Shown here in pieces: positions 37,976 through 50,890 of a stretch of 64,000 bases of DNA (positions within the stretch are counted from its first letter, which is position 1; each line of letters opens with the position of its first letter). The notes below the pieces were generated by a model that was given only the letters and a program-made list of their open reading frames with translations, did no database searches and had not been told where the DNA came from. The DNA is from Numida meleagris. Its lineage: Eukaryota > Chordata > Aves > Galliformes > Numididae. The position numbers and the translations under genes are program-made. The DNA lies in NCBI RefSeq assembly GCF_002078875.1, contig NC_034421.1:11704448-11768447 (forward strand). The letters run 5' to 3'.

Positions 37976-40900
37976 CCAGGACTGATCTGCATCATAACAT
38001 TCAATTTAATCCAGTTTGAGAGTAAGTCAGATGTCTGTTTTCTGACCCTTCATCTGCTACCAAAATCCTTGTTAAACTCTTACTCACCAGCTTCAATTAA
38101 AAATAAATAAATTTAAAACTGAAATCATGATATCAAGTATTAGCCTTACACAATCAATAGCATAATTTAGCAAAATTAGTAGTACTCGGCTCTAAACCAT
38201 ATTAAAAGTATATCTTTTGTTTTAATTCTAGGGATGTGTTTACACATTACCTGTTTTTTAAATAATTAGCAACTAAAACAATGAGCATATGTGGCCATCA
38301 AGATAATTATATCCAACTGATATGCTAATGTACTCACAAAGAAAGCTGGGTATCTGTGAGGAAAGCTAGGTAATTACAACACACTAAACAACAAAATTGC
38401 AATTTCAACCAGAAATATTTTAGATAAGAAAATTGGAATAATTCTATTTTATACATTTGGGCAGAGTATAGGTTAGTGAAGAAAAGTATTGTCACAGGAA
38501 TAGAAAGGTTATTTTTGAAAATCTAACTCTGATGACTTCTGTGTTCATATATATGTAATAAACAATGTATTAGACTTTCCTAGAGAGTAAGAACAATGTA
38601 ATATATGTAGCAGTGATTGTAAAACTTGATCCTTCCCCTTTTTTGAAATATATTTACTACTTAACAGGCCTCCTTTCCTGGACTTGTAACCCTGTTATTG
38701 CAAACGTTAGTTGGCAATATGCTGACTTATGTCAGCACTGAAATTTGGCACCATGCTTCATTAGCTAGTCAACAAAGCAATTCGAGAGTGTTATTAAATC
38801 ATGCGACATTCTTAGCATTGTCCTTTTCTCATTCTTACTTCACTGTGTGATTTTTTTCACCATCCTATTTCTGAGGAGAGAGGAAAATGCTTTGTATTCT
38901 TAAAATTATCCCCTGCAGCAGCACCAGTACTGGTATTTTTGCACACCACCTTCTTCCATCCACAAATTCTAATAATGCACCATAGAAACTAATTTAAATT
39001 TTGTTTAATATAATAGTTCATAAGTGAACATTATTACTCACAAGACAATTATTCTACTTTTGTATACTTAGTTATTTTCAGGTCACTTTTTTGGCATGTT
39101 TTTGTTCTTTTTGAATACTATTATTTTCTGTTCTATTCAATCTTACCAAATATTATTTCCCATCAGCAAACAAATTGTTCAGGAATTGATCAGTGCTAGA
39201 AAGCAGCACAGTATCTTCTTTCAGAGCTCCAGTTTTTATTCAGAATTATAGATTTCCTTCTGATTAAGCCAATAGTAGCTTGCTATCAATGGAATATTCA
39301 TATTGGCATACTGAGCATAACTCAGTCTTTAACAGTCTCTAACAAGCATTCAAAGCTGGTATCAGGAAAAGGAGATTTTTAAGGGTGAAATAAGAGCCCT
39401 ATTTTTATGAGAAATAAAGGTTTACCTCTGCTCATCTACAGTAAGCTTCATTTCCAAATGTGTGATACTGAAATATTGAAAAAACAAGTCATGGTTCTCT
39501 CAGATTTGGCCACTGAGTAATATCCAGAGCCAGAATGCTCACATACATTGAAACAAATGTAAATGAGAACAAAGCTGAGTCAAATTTGTCATTTAATATA
39601 TTAAACCTTACTGAAGACCACACACTAATTATAATTGTACCGTACTGATAGGTAAAAGTTGTTACCAGTGGTGCAAACTCAATGCTTCATGAGGTAAAAG
39701 AATATCACATAATTTATTTTCTTCACTGTGCAGAACTGGCTGTTATCCACTTAAAAAGAATGAATACAGGAATACTTCACCAGGTTTCTTCATGCAAATG
39801 AATAAAAGAGATAAAAAGCAGAATTTTTCAAGCTAGTGGGTTTTCCTGCAGGACTTGTAGTGTCCCTGCCCCTCCTTCCCCCAGTTTAATTTAAAAACAA
39901 CAGCAACATAAAATAATTGCTTAAACTGTACATTTTCAATAGATCTATGTCAATTATTATCACATTTGCACACCGTATTCCCTCTAAATCTGTACAGACA
40001 GCCAGTATACAGAATGTACACAGTGGGCAGATTCATATCATTGATTGCATCTTTGTATGATGATGCAGTGACATCTGAAGTAATGTCCATTCCTGGGGCT
40101 CTTTGGCTACTATTACTTCTTTCTGATACTACCACAACACTTAGTATGGGGGATGTGACTTCTAAAACCTGACTCGGACTCCTAGTTGGTTCACTGCCCC
40201 ACATTAAAATCCAAAAGCTACAGACAGAGCGGTTGTTTTGACAAACTGCGTGAGAGAACTCTTAAGTGAAGAAAAAACCTCTAACACCACAAAACACATA
40301 GCACTGCTGGGTAAGTGTCTTGTAAAATAAAATATCTGGAATGAATAAACAAAAACTGTTGAAAAATGCCTGGTAAAAATGGTATCACAATTCTGCAGCA
40401 CAGTCTGAAGGACCAACATAAAAAAGCAGAACTATCTTGCCCAAGACAAAGCAGGACCAGAAAGAGAGATCAAGCGTCCAAAAATCACAGTCTATTAAGC
40501 TAACAGGACACACTTCTTCCTGTACAGATATAGGTAAATTAACACCTAGTCTATAGACACCGATGACAGGGTACTGCTTTTCTCATCTATGACACAACAA
40601 ATACAAAACATTAAGCTACAATTAGACTAAACAAAAAGTTTAGCTCATACCAATACAAAAAACAAACAAACGTGTTTTAAAACACATGACACATACACAG
40701 ATGTGTGTAGACACATTTCAGTTGGAAAAGAAAACCCTGAGGTCAGAAACCTTTGTGAGACAGGAAGCACCAGCACTGCTAGCAGGGCTCTGGTGATCAA
40801 CACAACACGATGATACAATATGACCACCTCTGGTTTTTGTTTGTTTCTTAAGTGACCACCATTCTTTTTCTGCAGAATTACAGTTCTGGTAACAACTGAC

Positions 40901-43895
40901 GTTGCTCTCACAGTATGAATACATGCATTCTGTCATGTATGCTGGTGGACTTTGCTCCATCAGGAATTTGAAAAAATTAGGAACCCTCTTGATTAGAACA
41001 AATCCAGCGTGCTAGATTTGCTGAAGATACAGCCAGTAACCACCTCGCTGGGCTCACTAGCTTTCCCTTCATTTTTTCTGAAGTAAAACGCATGGCACTT
41101 ACAAGTGAGAGCATTCTCTGCAAATCGGTATTTGAAAGTAAACTGTAGGAATTATCATCTCCATTTCACATTTAAGCTATTCACAAATTTGGAATCAAGT
41201 CCACAGGAGATCATCCCCTCACAGCAAAAGAAAACAAAAACACAGGCTGTCACTCCATTTGTTTTGTCAATAGAAGGGTACTGAAACTTTTAAAATATGC
41301 TATGGATACAGGTGAATCCTTCATTTTTTTTTACTTTTATTTTTAGCAAAGCTGTGGTTTTTTTTTTAGTATTCACAACTTATTCTCCTTCAAGACTTTC
41401 CAACAGACTGAATACATGAACCACCCTGTTTCAGAAGCCACCTGTCTTTGCACCGGCCTAGAGCACAAGGCCTAGGCCGGCTCCTTGCCAAGAACACGAG
41501 CACCAACACCTCACCAGTGCTCCTGAGCTTAACTGCACCCCACAGACAGGAAACCCAATTCAGTCTCTGTCACTGAGCCAGTCCTGAAGTTGTTCTTTAA
41601 AACGCATCTTCACTACAACTCAGGCGTGTCACTGTGTCCTGAAATTACTAAACCGACAAAATATGAACTGGTGAACAACAGCAGCAAATAAAAAAATATA
41701 CACCAGAAAACAGCTTGCGTTTTCTTTTTAGAAACATCTCAATGTCTTTAATCCTTACTTGGCCTCTTTTAATTCGATATGTAGGAATGGAATTTTAACG
41801 AACAGGATTTTATACAACAGGAATTAATTTTGAAGGGAGACAATCTATTTTCTTGATGCCACTCTTTCCAATTACATCTTATTAAACAGTGCTGCATTTT
41901 AAACAATAAGATGTGCAAAGACACAGATGGCAAACAGCAGGACCTCCTAAATAACGGAGACCACAGCTTGAAAAACCAGTGAAATCCTTTCTCCAGCACA
42001 CTGAGCAGTCCACACGCAAGAAGTAACCAGAAATTTTGCAGGCCTTCACTCTTTGAAACCATAATATTTTCACATACCAGGTGTCTCCACAAGCATTTAT
42101 GAAGTCATTCAACACGTTACCATATCAGATCATCATGAGTTTCTTGGCACGGTTCTTTTAGTGTGAATCAAGACGCTAAGAATAGCATGGGAGTATTTCA
42201 ACTTGCCTTACAAATTGTGAAAAAGTTTTCACTAATATTTCATTAAATCAGTGATACCCCGAACAAACAGGAAATCTGGCAGCAACATCATTTAGCAGGT
42301 CATTCACACTCCTTTATACATGAGGTATGGAAAGGTATATAAGCAACTGATTGTTACAAGGGAATTGAATTCAGCAGCACTACCCATAGCATTAAGAATG
42401 CTGCATACACATTGAACACGTACACACTGCATGCAAGATGTTATTAAACTAGAGATGGCTATTCTGTTCATTTCTCCTTTCCTCTCATTAATGCAGGAAA
42501 TCCAATCTGAGCTATCACTACTATCTCCTGATGAATTAACTTCTGTCACCATTCTGTGATCTCCAGTTCTAATTTATATCTCATGAAAAGAGTCAGAATC
42601 CACATTCACACCTGAGTAAATACAATGATATGTAGCACACCTTCAATTGTGATACTTGTATGAGTTAATATATGCATTAATTGAAATTAGTTCATGCAAC
42701 AGAAAGAAAATGGTTACGATAGCACAGATAGCTAATAGTTTCACTTCAAAAACAGCTTGTGAACTCCAATCTCACATTAATATAGTTTTCTGAATTATAA
42801 ATAAAATATTTATGATGCTACAAATTAAAATAAATTGAATTGCATTTCCAAGCTGCTGTCTCAGTTTAATTTTTTATTGGCCTTCTCTTTTAAGCTGTCT
42901 TACGAGGCTTTCTTTCCACAATGCAACTAGGACATGCATATTTTTAAACTCTGTTTCTATCTTGACATATTTCTTATTTTACTTACATAGAAATGGCAAG
43001 ATTTATCCAATAGGTTATGAGTACAAACTCATTTATATTGGTTTTAAATGGATCTCTTCTGAATCTCAAGCACTGTTATTGCTGTCTATACTAAAACTGG
43101 GGCTTTGGAAAGCTAACTTGGCAGTTCTATTGTTGTTGTGGTTTTTGTGGTGATCTTTATACACACATGAAATGGATTAAAGCCAGCTAAAGGGCAATAT
43201 GCGACCCAGTCAGCCTTTCTCCAAGGAATGTTCTTGGTGCAAAAAGTGAAAATTAAACTGGAAGATTTAAGTACAAGGTGAGAAACATGAAGTTCCCCTT
43301 GTGTTTTCTCATCATCTTCAGCTTCCTTGCTAAAGTTGTATCAAACCTATCAGTTATGAATATCAAACACAATCAAAATGCATGAGATTAAAACATCAAG
43401 GCTCACAGCTTTAAGAGACTGGATTTCTTTTTCCTGAACAACTTGTGAGTTTTCCATTACACTACTCTATTTTCTAGCTGAGAGGAATATAAAAAAGACA
43501 TTCAAGGTCTACAGTCCCATACAGGAATGCAGATCACAAAACAGCACACAGAGGCTAACACAATGAAAACATCTGTACTGCTCCTTTTATTAATTCCCTA
43601 CACTAATTCCACAGGATTTTAGAAGCTGCTAACTTTTCTTTCCTAGATTGCAGACTTATTCCATGAGACCCAAGTCAAAATACATTTTTAGTTCATATAC
43701 CCCAGTGCTAGTCTCATTACAAGAAACACAGTGCCCTCAGTGACACGCAGAGATAGTTGTAGCCCAAAGTCTGCAAGTTAGAGGAATTTCTAATATAAAA
43801 TTATACTTACTTATAATACTTATAAAATTAGAGTATGAGAGATAGACACACAAACACATGTAATGTACATCTACTAAATATCTACCTATATCATG
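37976..43895. other. unique AT-rich non-coding DNA
   Basis: About 6 kb without a recognised repeat or gene. It holds a GC-rich 9-bp-arm hairpin at 41453-41480 (findings). Confidence 0.5.
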
Positions 43896-44430
43896 AAGAC
43901 TGCTCTGAAAGTAATGCCTCCTGTATTATGTTGGCCCACAACATCAGAGGTGGATGTCGGTGGGATGGCAACAGAGGTTGAACCTTCCCACCAATATCCT
44001 GTTACATTTTGTTGCCGTGTGACAGATGGCAGCAGAGGGAAACTGACAAAATGGCGTCTAATGTGGAAGTACAGAGGAAGCATAGGTGTGTCAGTAAATT
44101 CCTCCATGAGGAAAAAATGGCACTCACGGACATTCATCAAGGCTTACTGAACGTTTATGGAGACCAAACAGTGGATGTGAGCACAGTGAGGCAGTAGTGG
44201 GGTGTTTCAGCAGTGACAGCAGCAGGTCATCTCTGATGATGCAGACTTTTACGAGTGCATCATGCCGGCTCTTGTCCATTGCTAGTGAAAACGCACAGCT
44301 AATGGTGGTGACTATGCTGAAAAACAGTGTTTTGAAGCTGAGAATTTTCACGATCAAATAGTGTTATCAGGTTCTCTATCTGTTGTGATTTCCACAAACA
44401 TCAACAGGAGACCTTACTTTCAGAGCAACC
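43896..44430 (+). mobile_element. mariner (Galluhop-type) deletion derivative, copy 3
   Basis: A 535-bp forward-oriented element bounded by tgctctgaaagtaatgcctc on the left and, reverse-complemented, ggttgctctgaaagtaaggt on the right. A short frame near 44040-44197 still encodes a transposase N-terminal stub, with residues such as FLHEEKMALTDIHQGLLNVY as in the mariner DNA-binding region, and ends at a stop. After it the sequence jumps to the C-terminal segment, seen around the cttgtccattgctagtgaaa block near 44270. The DD34D catalytic domain is missing. This is the best preserved of the three long copies and shares their deletion junction (about 44225-44260). Confidence 0.94.
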
Positions 44431-45612
44431 TCCATATACGTTCATGTCTAACATATAATTTGTGTTCTCAAAGCTATTTAGGGTTTGCTTCATACAGTAC
44501 CACAACACATCTAGTTTTAATATCAGTTTCAACCACGACACAAACTTAGTTTCTTTTGAATATACATAGATAGCAGATACTTTTAAATTTTGTTCAGTGC
44601 TACTGCAAGGAGCTCTGCGCTAGGTTATACCCAAATTTGCTTCAAATCACTTTTTGAAAATAAAATGACTCAAATCGGTCCTAAAGAAACTAGCGTAGCT
44701 TAGAAGACATTCACAAACTTTAAATGGCCAATTACCATCACCTCCAACATCCACAGGCACCATTTCCACAACTTCCCTATCAAACACTGTTTAAAAACAA
44801 AGAGATTTTGTGTGTGTATGAAGAAATCTTTAAGCATACTGATTTTAAGTAACTACTAAGCTATCCGCCAGATGTCAACATAATATTTGTATGTGAGCAG
44901 CAGAAAATTCTGAATACATAACTGACAAACATTTCCATAAGGCTGTAACCTTCCAAGATTTTGTGTTATAAAAATAGAGTTACATATGGTGAGCATATGC
45001 ACACAGAAAATCTAGTTGCCATAACTTTATCTCTCACTGTCTAATTAAAGCCTCCAAAAAATATTTAAGGGTTTTCAAATAGAAACCATAGATACACAGG
45101 AAAATCTACGCTAGTTTGATCTTAACTATGCTAACTTGCTATACTACTTAAGTGTAAGAAAGCCGCAAATACATAAATGGATCATTCAGGTAGCTGGTTC
45201 CTTGAACAAGACAAGTTCTTCTACACCCTTAAAGCTAAAACTTAATAACACTGATTTGAAGTCTTGCCCTCAGGAAAATGGAAGCCAATGTCATTGAAGT
45301 CATGGGATATTTTACCCTTTTTCCAGTGTGTACATAGTAGGTTTTTACTGACCATCTCTGGCAGCAGCAGGTGTATTTCTGTTTAAACAGCTATGCTCAT
45401 TGTTCACGTCTGTTCTAGTACATCTATTCAAACCCAAAATAAATTAAAACACCACTGTAAGCTGCAAAGTAGCTTTCAAATTATGCAAGGTATTAAGTGA
45501 AGATAGACAACATGCTTAGACACCAAAGAACTGTACTTCAGCTAAGTATCAAATTAACGTAACACAGCCTGTAGCGGCTGTATAATTCTCACAGACTTCA
45601 AAAAGCAAAATA
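44431..45612. other. unique AT-rich non-coding DNA
   Basis: No gene or repeat recognised. Confidence 0.55.
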
Positions 45613-45783
45613 TATAGGCTGCCCAGAGGGGTTGTGGAGTCTCCTTCTCTGGAGATATTCAAGACCCTTCTGGACGCCTACCTGTGCAGCCTGCTGTAGG
45701 GAGCTTGCTTTGGCAGGGGCGTTGGACTCAATGATCCCTAGGGGTCCCTTCCAATCCCTACAATTCTGTGATGCTGTGATATC
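45613..45783 (+). mobile_element. CR1 LINE short 3' end, forward strand
   Basis: Starts abruptly at ggctgcccagaggggttgtg and runs through tctctggagatattcaagac, ctggacgcctacctgtgcag and gttggactcaatgatcccta to the terminal repeat ttctgtgatgctgtgatat. All blocks are in standard CR1 order: the last ORF2 codons, the 3' UTR, then the octamer-like tail. Well preserved and strongly 5'-truncated. Confidence 0.95.
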
Positions 45784-48565
45784 ATACGCTGACATGCACT
45801 CTTGTATCATTTCACTCATCGTTCTTTTCTCACACTAAAGACAAATTACGAGTGAGAAATAATTGTGGAGTTACTGCTAGTTCAAGTCATCATCACCACT
45901 ACTGTAACACTGGGCAGAAATCTAAAGATTTCTTAATGGACAGAAAAGCCAGTTTTGTCATCCAGTATTTTCATTTAAAAAAAAGTTTGCCAAGTGATGT
46001 TTGAAAAGAAAGAACCAATGACCCATGGGTTTCACCATTTTAGTTTGATTATTTACAACAGCGCTTGAGTTTCAGCAGAAACTCAAAAAATCCACCGCAG
46101 TCTGAAGAGATGCTTCCAGAGCTGCCATTTTGCTAGATTCCGAAGAACATCCCAATAATCACAGCATGTGCTATGAGAACCCTGCATGCCGAACAATGTA
46201 CAGTGTGATGCGGCACAGACTGATCATGGAGCATCAGGCTCAGGGACAGACTCCCACAAGCAGGCAGAGATTACTGCAGAACAGCACTACACGAAGGTCT
46301 CTCTCCCACCAGATATGCTTACTCCTGGGATCAGATGCAGTACTTGCATTTTGTAAATTGCTAGAGTGAAGTAATGTGAAGCAGGATGGCTGCAAAGCAA
46401 GTCTTCCCTAGAAAAGGTGACATTTATGTTTCAGACAGATAAAAATACATTTTTAGAAGTTAGAATTTCTGCAGTGGTCACTTGACAATCTTTCGCTGGT
46501 CAAGATGGCTGAGCACAAGGAAAACATGCTTGTATGTGACTGTGGATTATTCACAAAAAAACGCCATCTGACAAAGAGCTATAAAGCAGCATGTTTTTCT
46601 GACTTTCAGTTAGTAAGACATCTAACATTTTTCATCTCTGAAAATGTTCCCATAATGTGTGCATAATCAAGTAATATGGTGAACAAAGTTTTAAACTGTA
46701 TCCTTTGAAAGTTTGATCAGCTACTGAAAGCTCAAAAGGAAATACTCTCTTACTCTGATTTGCTATAAGATCATGTCTCCCTAGGGATATTGTATTTCCT
46801 TTGAGGTTCCACTCAGACCCTTTGTCAAGTAAATGGAAGGTTTACTAAGATGTACTTCAGCATCAAACTTGCCTACTTTCTCTGAAAGAAAATCAGAGAC
46901 AGTGTATTTCTTGGATTCATTAAAGGGGTTTATATTGCATTAATCACGTAAAACAAAGAATATCCTTGTATTTTACCCTTGTCCTTAAAACTTATTGTTC
47001 AGACTTTTCACATCCAGCAGCACTGTATCAAAACACACATCTGGACTTCGTAGGCAATTTCCTCACATCTCTACTTCTGCAGCTTATTTCACATCTGGAT
47101 TTGTTTCAAGGATGCCAGTAGGCTCTGGGTATCTACTGCATTCCCCTTAGTTTCCTTCCTCTTCCTCATTATCTTGATGCATTTTGGGGCCTATATGGCT
47201 CTCATGTAAGGAGGACTTTGCAATAAATGTTTTAGATGAACTCTCACTTACCCAATTTAAGAAGAACATAATACCCTTAAACTGGGTGAGAATTCCATAC
47301 AGAATCAGCCCTGTTTAGTATTTGACATAAACCTAAAATTCTTTTTTGATTTACAGATGTATTCTCTGAAGAATACAAGATAAAAATACACACTACTGCA
47401 GCACAACTTTGTAAAGTGCTGGAATTAGAATCAGTGTGTTTTTCTGCGCTATGAGCTGTGTTTGTTGCTTGGCTATTTACAAATACTAAGTAATCACAAC
47501 TATAAACATTTGTATTAAATTCATTTATCAACCCTGTTACTCTTCCGCTTTATTCAAAAGCCATTTATATGTGACTAGAGCAGGCTCTTACTGAGTCTAT
47601 TTTCTTTTCCATCTGTAAGATCTGCAATGTAATGTACAGATTAAGCCATTTTTAATTACAAACTAATAGCAAACTAATGGTATAATTTATGTGGCGATAT
47701 AATTTGTCATACGAATGCTGTAGAAAATAATAATAGCTGCCAAGCAAGACATCCTAGAAAATTACTGTAATTCATATTTAGATAACTGAAAACTCATTGT
47801 ACTATTCCAAATTAAGAATTTATAAGGAATACAGAGCAAATTGCAATGCCATAGTAACAACAACAGCATATAACTCAGCAAAAGTGAATTGCAGACTTTT
47901 TTGGTAAAAATATTTTAGGAGTCAGTTAACCATCCTGCACTCCAACAGTATGCATCCTTCTAACATATCTCCAGTCACTCTCAGACTCTATGTCCCCAGT
48001 GGTGACAGCTACATGGAGCTAGTGGAAAACTTCACACCAGTAACAGAGACATTTCCCATCCCGTCAAGACTCAAAATGAGGGGTGATAAAGCACCAGGCA
48101 CATGCGAAACCTTAACTTGAAGTAGGGTTAATTTCTTTAGCGCATATGACATTTTCTACAGGCTCCACCATTAGATTCAGTGCATAGATATAAATTATGC
48201 ATAACAATAAAAATAAGGTAACTGCTGCTTTGCGTGGGTTAGAGGTTTATCTGGGCATAAAACGAGACTGAGGTGAGATGTACGTATGTGGAGTTGTGAA
48301 GGTCAAAGCACAAAAGTGAGCACTTGTAATTTCAAAATAAAGTCTGGTTATGCATTGTGGAGCAGAAAGCAGCAACTGTTTGTCCAACTGAATGCACAGT
48401 CCATCTAAGAGGTAAAAGAATAATTGCCATAAACATCACATATATGTACAATTTTGGGCAGCCTCCAACTGCATTCTTACAATTATCAACATTCTGGAAT
48501 GAGAAAGGAATTGAATGAGATCCAGGTTTACAAATAACAAAACTATAAAATCCTTCCTTTAAAAA
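45784..48565. other. unique AT-rich non-coding DNA
   Basis: No repeat recognised. A 79-codon frame at 46130-46369 is hydrophilic and slightly GC-richer than its surroundings, but I recognise no domain and no convincing splice sites. Confidence 0.5.
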
Positions 48566-48613
48566 GGCGGACAGACAGGCGGACGGACAGGCGGACGGAC
48601 AGGCGGACGGACA
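48566..48613. repeat. GC-rich 12-bp minisatellite, four units
   Basis: Four consecutive 12-bp units of the form ggcggacggaca; the first has a single change (ggcggacagaca). The array is exactly 48 bp and, with seven CpGs, contrasts sharply with its AT-rich flanks. The unit itself is a GGCGGACA/GGACA-type expansion of GGAC tetramers. Confidence 0.95.
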
Positions 48614-50230
48614 AGGAAGCCCTCCTAAAACCTCAACAAATGGAAGACAAAAATAATTTGGTGGATTTTTTTTTTTAAGTATGTGTGCATTTGTGTGTGA
48701 AAATTAAGATACGTATTGTGTACTCTTTATCTTCATGAACATACAACATTCACTTAAAAACAACAAGAAAAAAAAAAGCAGATCTGTTTTTTTTTTTTTT
48801 TAGGAGCTTTGACTACTTATTTCACTTTGCAATGATGCAGGAATAAACTGATCAATGACATTGCTCAGGATCACAAAGTACTGGGTGCACTTGCCTGATT
48901 CAGTGCTCAGTCAAGCAGGCAGAAATCAAAGAACACTGTTAAGATGTTAATCACACCTTTAGCCTTCACGTTCAATACCACAACTTTGTTCTGTAAAGTC
49001 CTGGAAAATCTGAAGATTTTAAGGAAAAAACTTCATGCCAGTTACTTGGTATTTCTGAAAATTTATTTAATTACTTAGGCAAAGTCTAATGGAAGAAATA
49101 TTTTTGGCATGTAGGACTAGAAAATTTTCTACAGTGTGTAGAATAAAGACATCTTCAACTCTGAAGACTTAGCAGGGAGTCCTTCCATATAAAAATTTGC
49201 TGTTTCTAAGAACATAAAAGGAGCATTGTGTATATTTGCTTCTAACAGGGTAAAAAGTAAACAATTTGAGTGTTCAGGGAACTACAAGGGAAAAAGCGTG
49301 CTCTCTCTAAAAAACATAGCAACATTATCCTTTTCATTTTTGTAAAAACCTTTGTTACTGCAAGAGATTTCTGTTGTGCCATTTTGCTACAGTCTTTGTC
49401 ATGAGAAGGAGAAATCAGAGTTATCATTCTCGGTATTTGACCTTTTTAGCATTCAGTTGTGTTTAGTTTCACTGTCAATTTCACCTATTCTTCACAGGTT
49501 ACTAAGTCTGTAAGCAAAGAAAAATGCAAACAGCCAGCAAGTCAAATTACAGAACATTAATAAGGTCAAAGGAGTACAGTTTGTTATCATCTTTCACAGA
49601 ATATACGAAACCTTATCACTGTGTTACTTCATCCTCATGACAATAATTGTAAAGAGACCTTCCTGTGCAACTTATTCTCATTACAACTTCTAAATTATGT
49701 TATGATTTGTAATCCTCTAGACCTCTTACAATTTGTCTCTCTTTAAATATCTTGATTGTGTTAAAAACGTGGTGAGCTGTACATGAAATACTTTCTTGGT
49801 AACTTGCCTCATTTATACACTTCAGAAATTTACTGGAACAAAAGAAGAGCAGAGCAAAGGATGTTAGCAGGAAGACTACAAGACAGTATGCCATTTTGCA
49901 TGCTAACACATGAACACAGTGCAGGAACTTCGTGGGTGAATGGCTGTGTATTCCATGGGCTAATACTGACACGTTGCTTATCATGCAACTGAATGACTAA
50001 GCGAAATGATGACAGTTGTCTGAAGCTGACGTCAGCTTGTGGAAGGGATACTTAGCTGTAAGCATGATGGGGCACTGCTTTCAACACCTCTCACTGAAAT
50101 GTTTTACTTGGTATAAACATCAAGACAACTAGAAAAGACTTCAGAACTGATGCACCCTGCCAAGACACGAATCTCCAAAACATGTAATATATACCATAGT
50201 TTCCATGTCAGTGCTTACTATTTTCTGCAT
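48614..50230. other. unique AT-rich non-coding DNA
   Basis: Holds T and A homopolymer runs around 48668-48800; no gene or transposon recognised. Confidence 0.55.
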
Positions 50231-50890
50231 ATAGAATCATAGAACCACAGAATTGCTCAGGTTGGAAAAGACCTTCAAGATCATCAAGTCCAACTGCAAC
50301 CTAACCATACTGCTCTAGCAACCCATCGCTAAATCATGTCCGTGAGCACCACATCCAAACGGTTTTTAAACACGTTCAGGGAGGGTGACTCAACCAGCTC
50401 CCTGGGGAGCCTATTCCAGTGCTTGACAACCCTTTCTGGAGAGAAGTTTTTCCTGATATCCAACCTAAACCTCCCCTGGTGCAACTTGAGGTCATTTCCC
50501 CTTGTCCTGTCACCTGTCACCGCTGAGAAGAGACCAGCCCCGCTCTCACTGCAATCACCTTTCAGGTATTTGAAGAGAGCAATGAGGTCTCCCCTCAGCC
50601 TCCTCTTCCCCAGACTAAACAGCCCCAGTTCCTTTAGTCTCTCCTCGTAGGGCATATTCTCCAAGCCCTTCCCCAGCCTTGTTGCCCTTCTTTGGACCTG
50701 CTCCAGCACCTCCATGTCCTTTCTATACTGAGGCGCCCAAAACTGAGCACAGTACTCGAGGTGAGGCCTCACCAAAACTGAGTACAAGGGCAGGATGACT
50801 TCCCTAGTCCTGCTCACCACACCATTCCTGATCCAAGCCAGGATGCCATTGGCCTTCTTGGCCACCTGGGTACACATTCAGCTGACAGTC
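50231..50890 (-). mobile_element. CR1 LINE, best preserved copy, 5'-truncated
   Basis: A 660-bp reverse-strand CR1 with its 3' end at 50231. The antisense terminal repeat atagaatcatagaaccacag is followed by a 3' UTR of about 95 bp (tcaggttggaaaagaccttc, aagatcatcaagtccaac), then the C-terminal part of ORF2. The element stops near 50890 beyond ccacctgggtacacattcag, the usual 5' truncation. The ORF2 portion is still fully open, and by eye there are few differences from the blocks I know of young CR1 families, so this is probably the youngest CR1 in the window. Subfamily is not assignable without a library comparison. Confidence 0.96.
50329..50877 (-). pseudogene. CR1 ORF2 C-terminal remnant, 182 codons open
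   Basis: In the full-length element this ORF encodes the endonuclease/reverse-transcriptase polyprotein that copies CR1 RNA into the genome by target-primed reverse transcription. Only the last 182 residues remain, distal to the catalytic YXDD box. Visible landmarks are [15 protein letters not shown] at the start, [16 protein letters not shown] near residues 28-43, [20 protein letters not shown] near 91-110 and [20 protein letters not shown] near 146-165, followed by a natural stop. The ATG at 50877 is an accident of truncation, not the gene's start. No internal stop or frameshift is seen. Without endonuclease, palm or promoter it cannot mobilise; it is a broken copy, not a cellular gene. Confidence 0.93.

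Noticed and set aside
46130..46369. 79-codon hydrophilic forward frame
   Set aside because: No family resemblance and no splice or promoter signal that I could see; not reported as a gene.
48566..48613. Short regular repeats as a possible CRISPR-like array
   Set aside because: Units are directly abutting with no spacers, and the genome is eukaryotic; it is a minisatellite.
50336..50650. 104-codon forward frame
   Set aside because: Antisense shadow of the real CR1 ORF2 remnant on the reverse strand.
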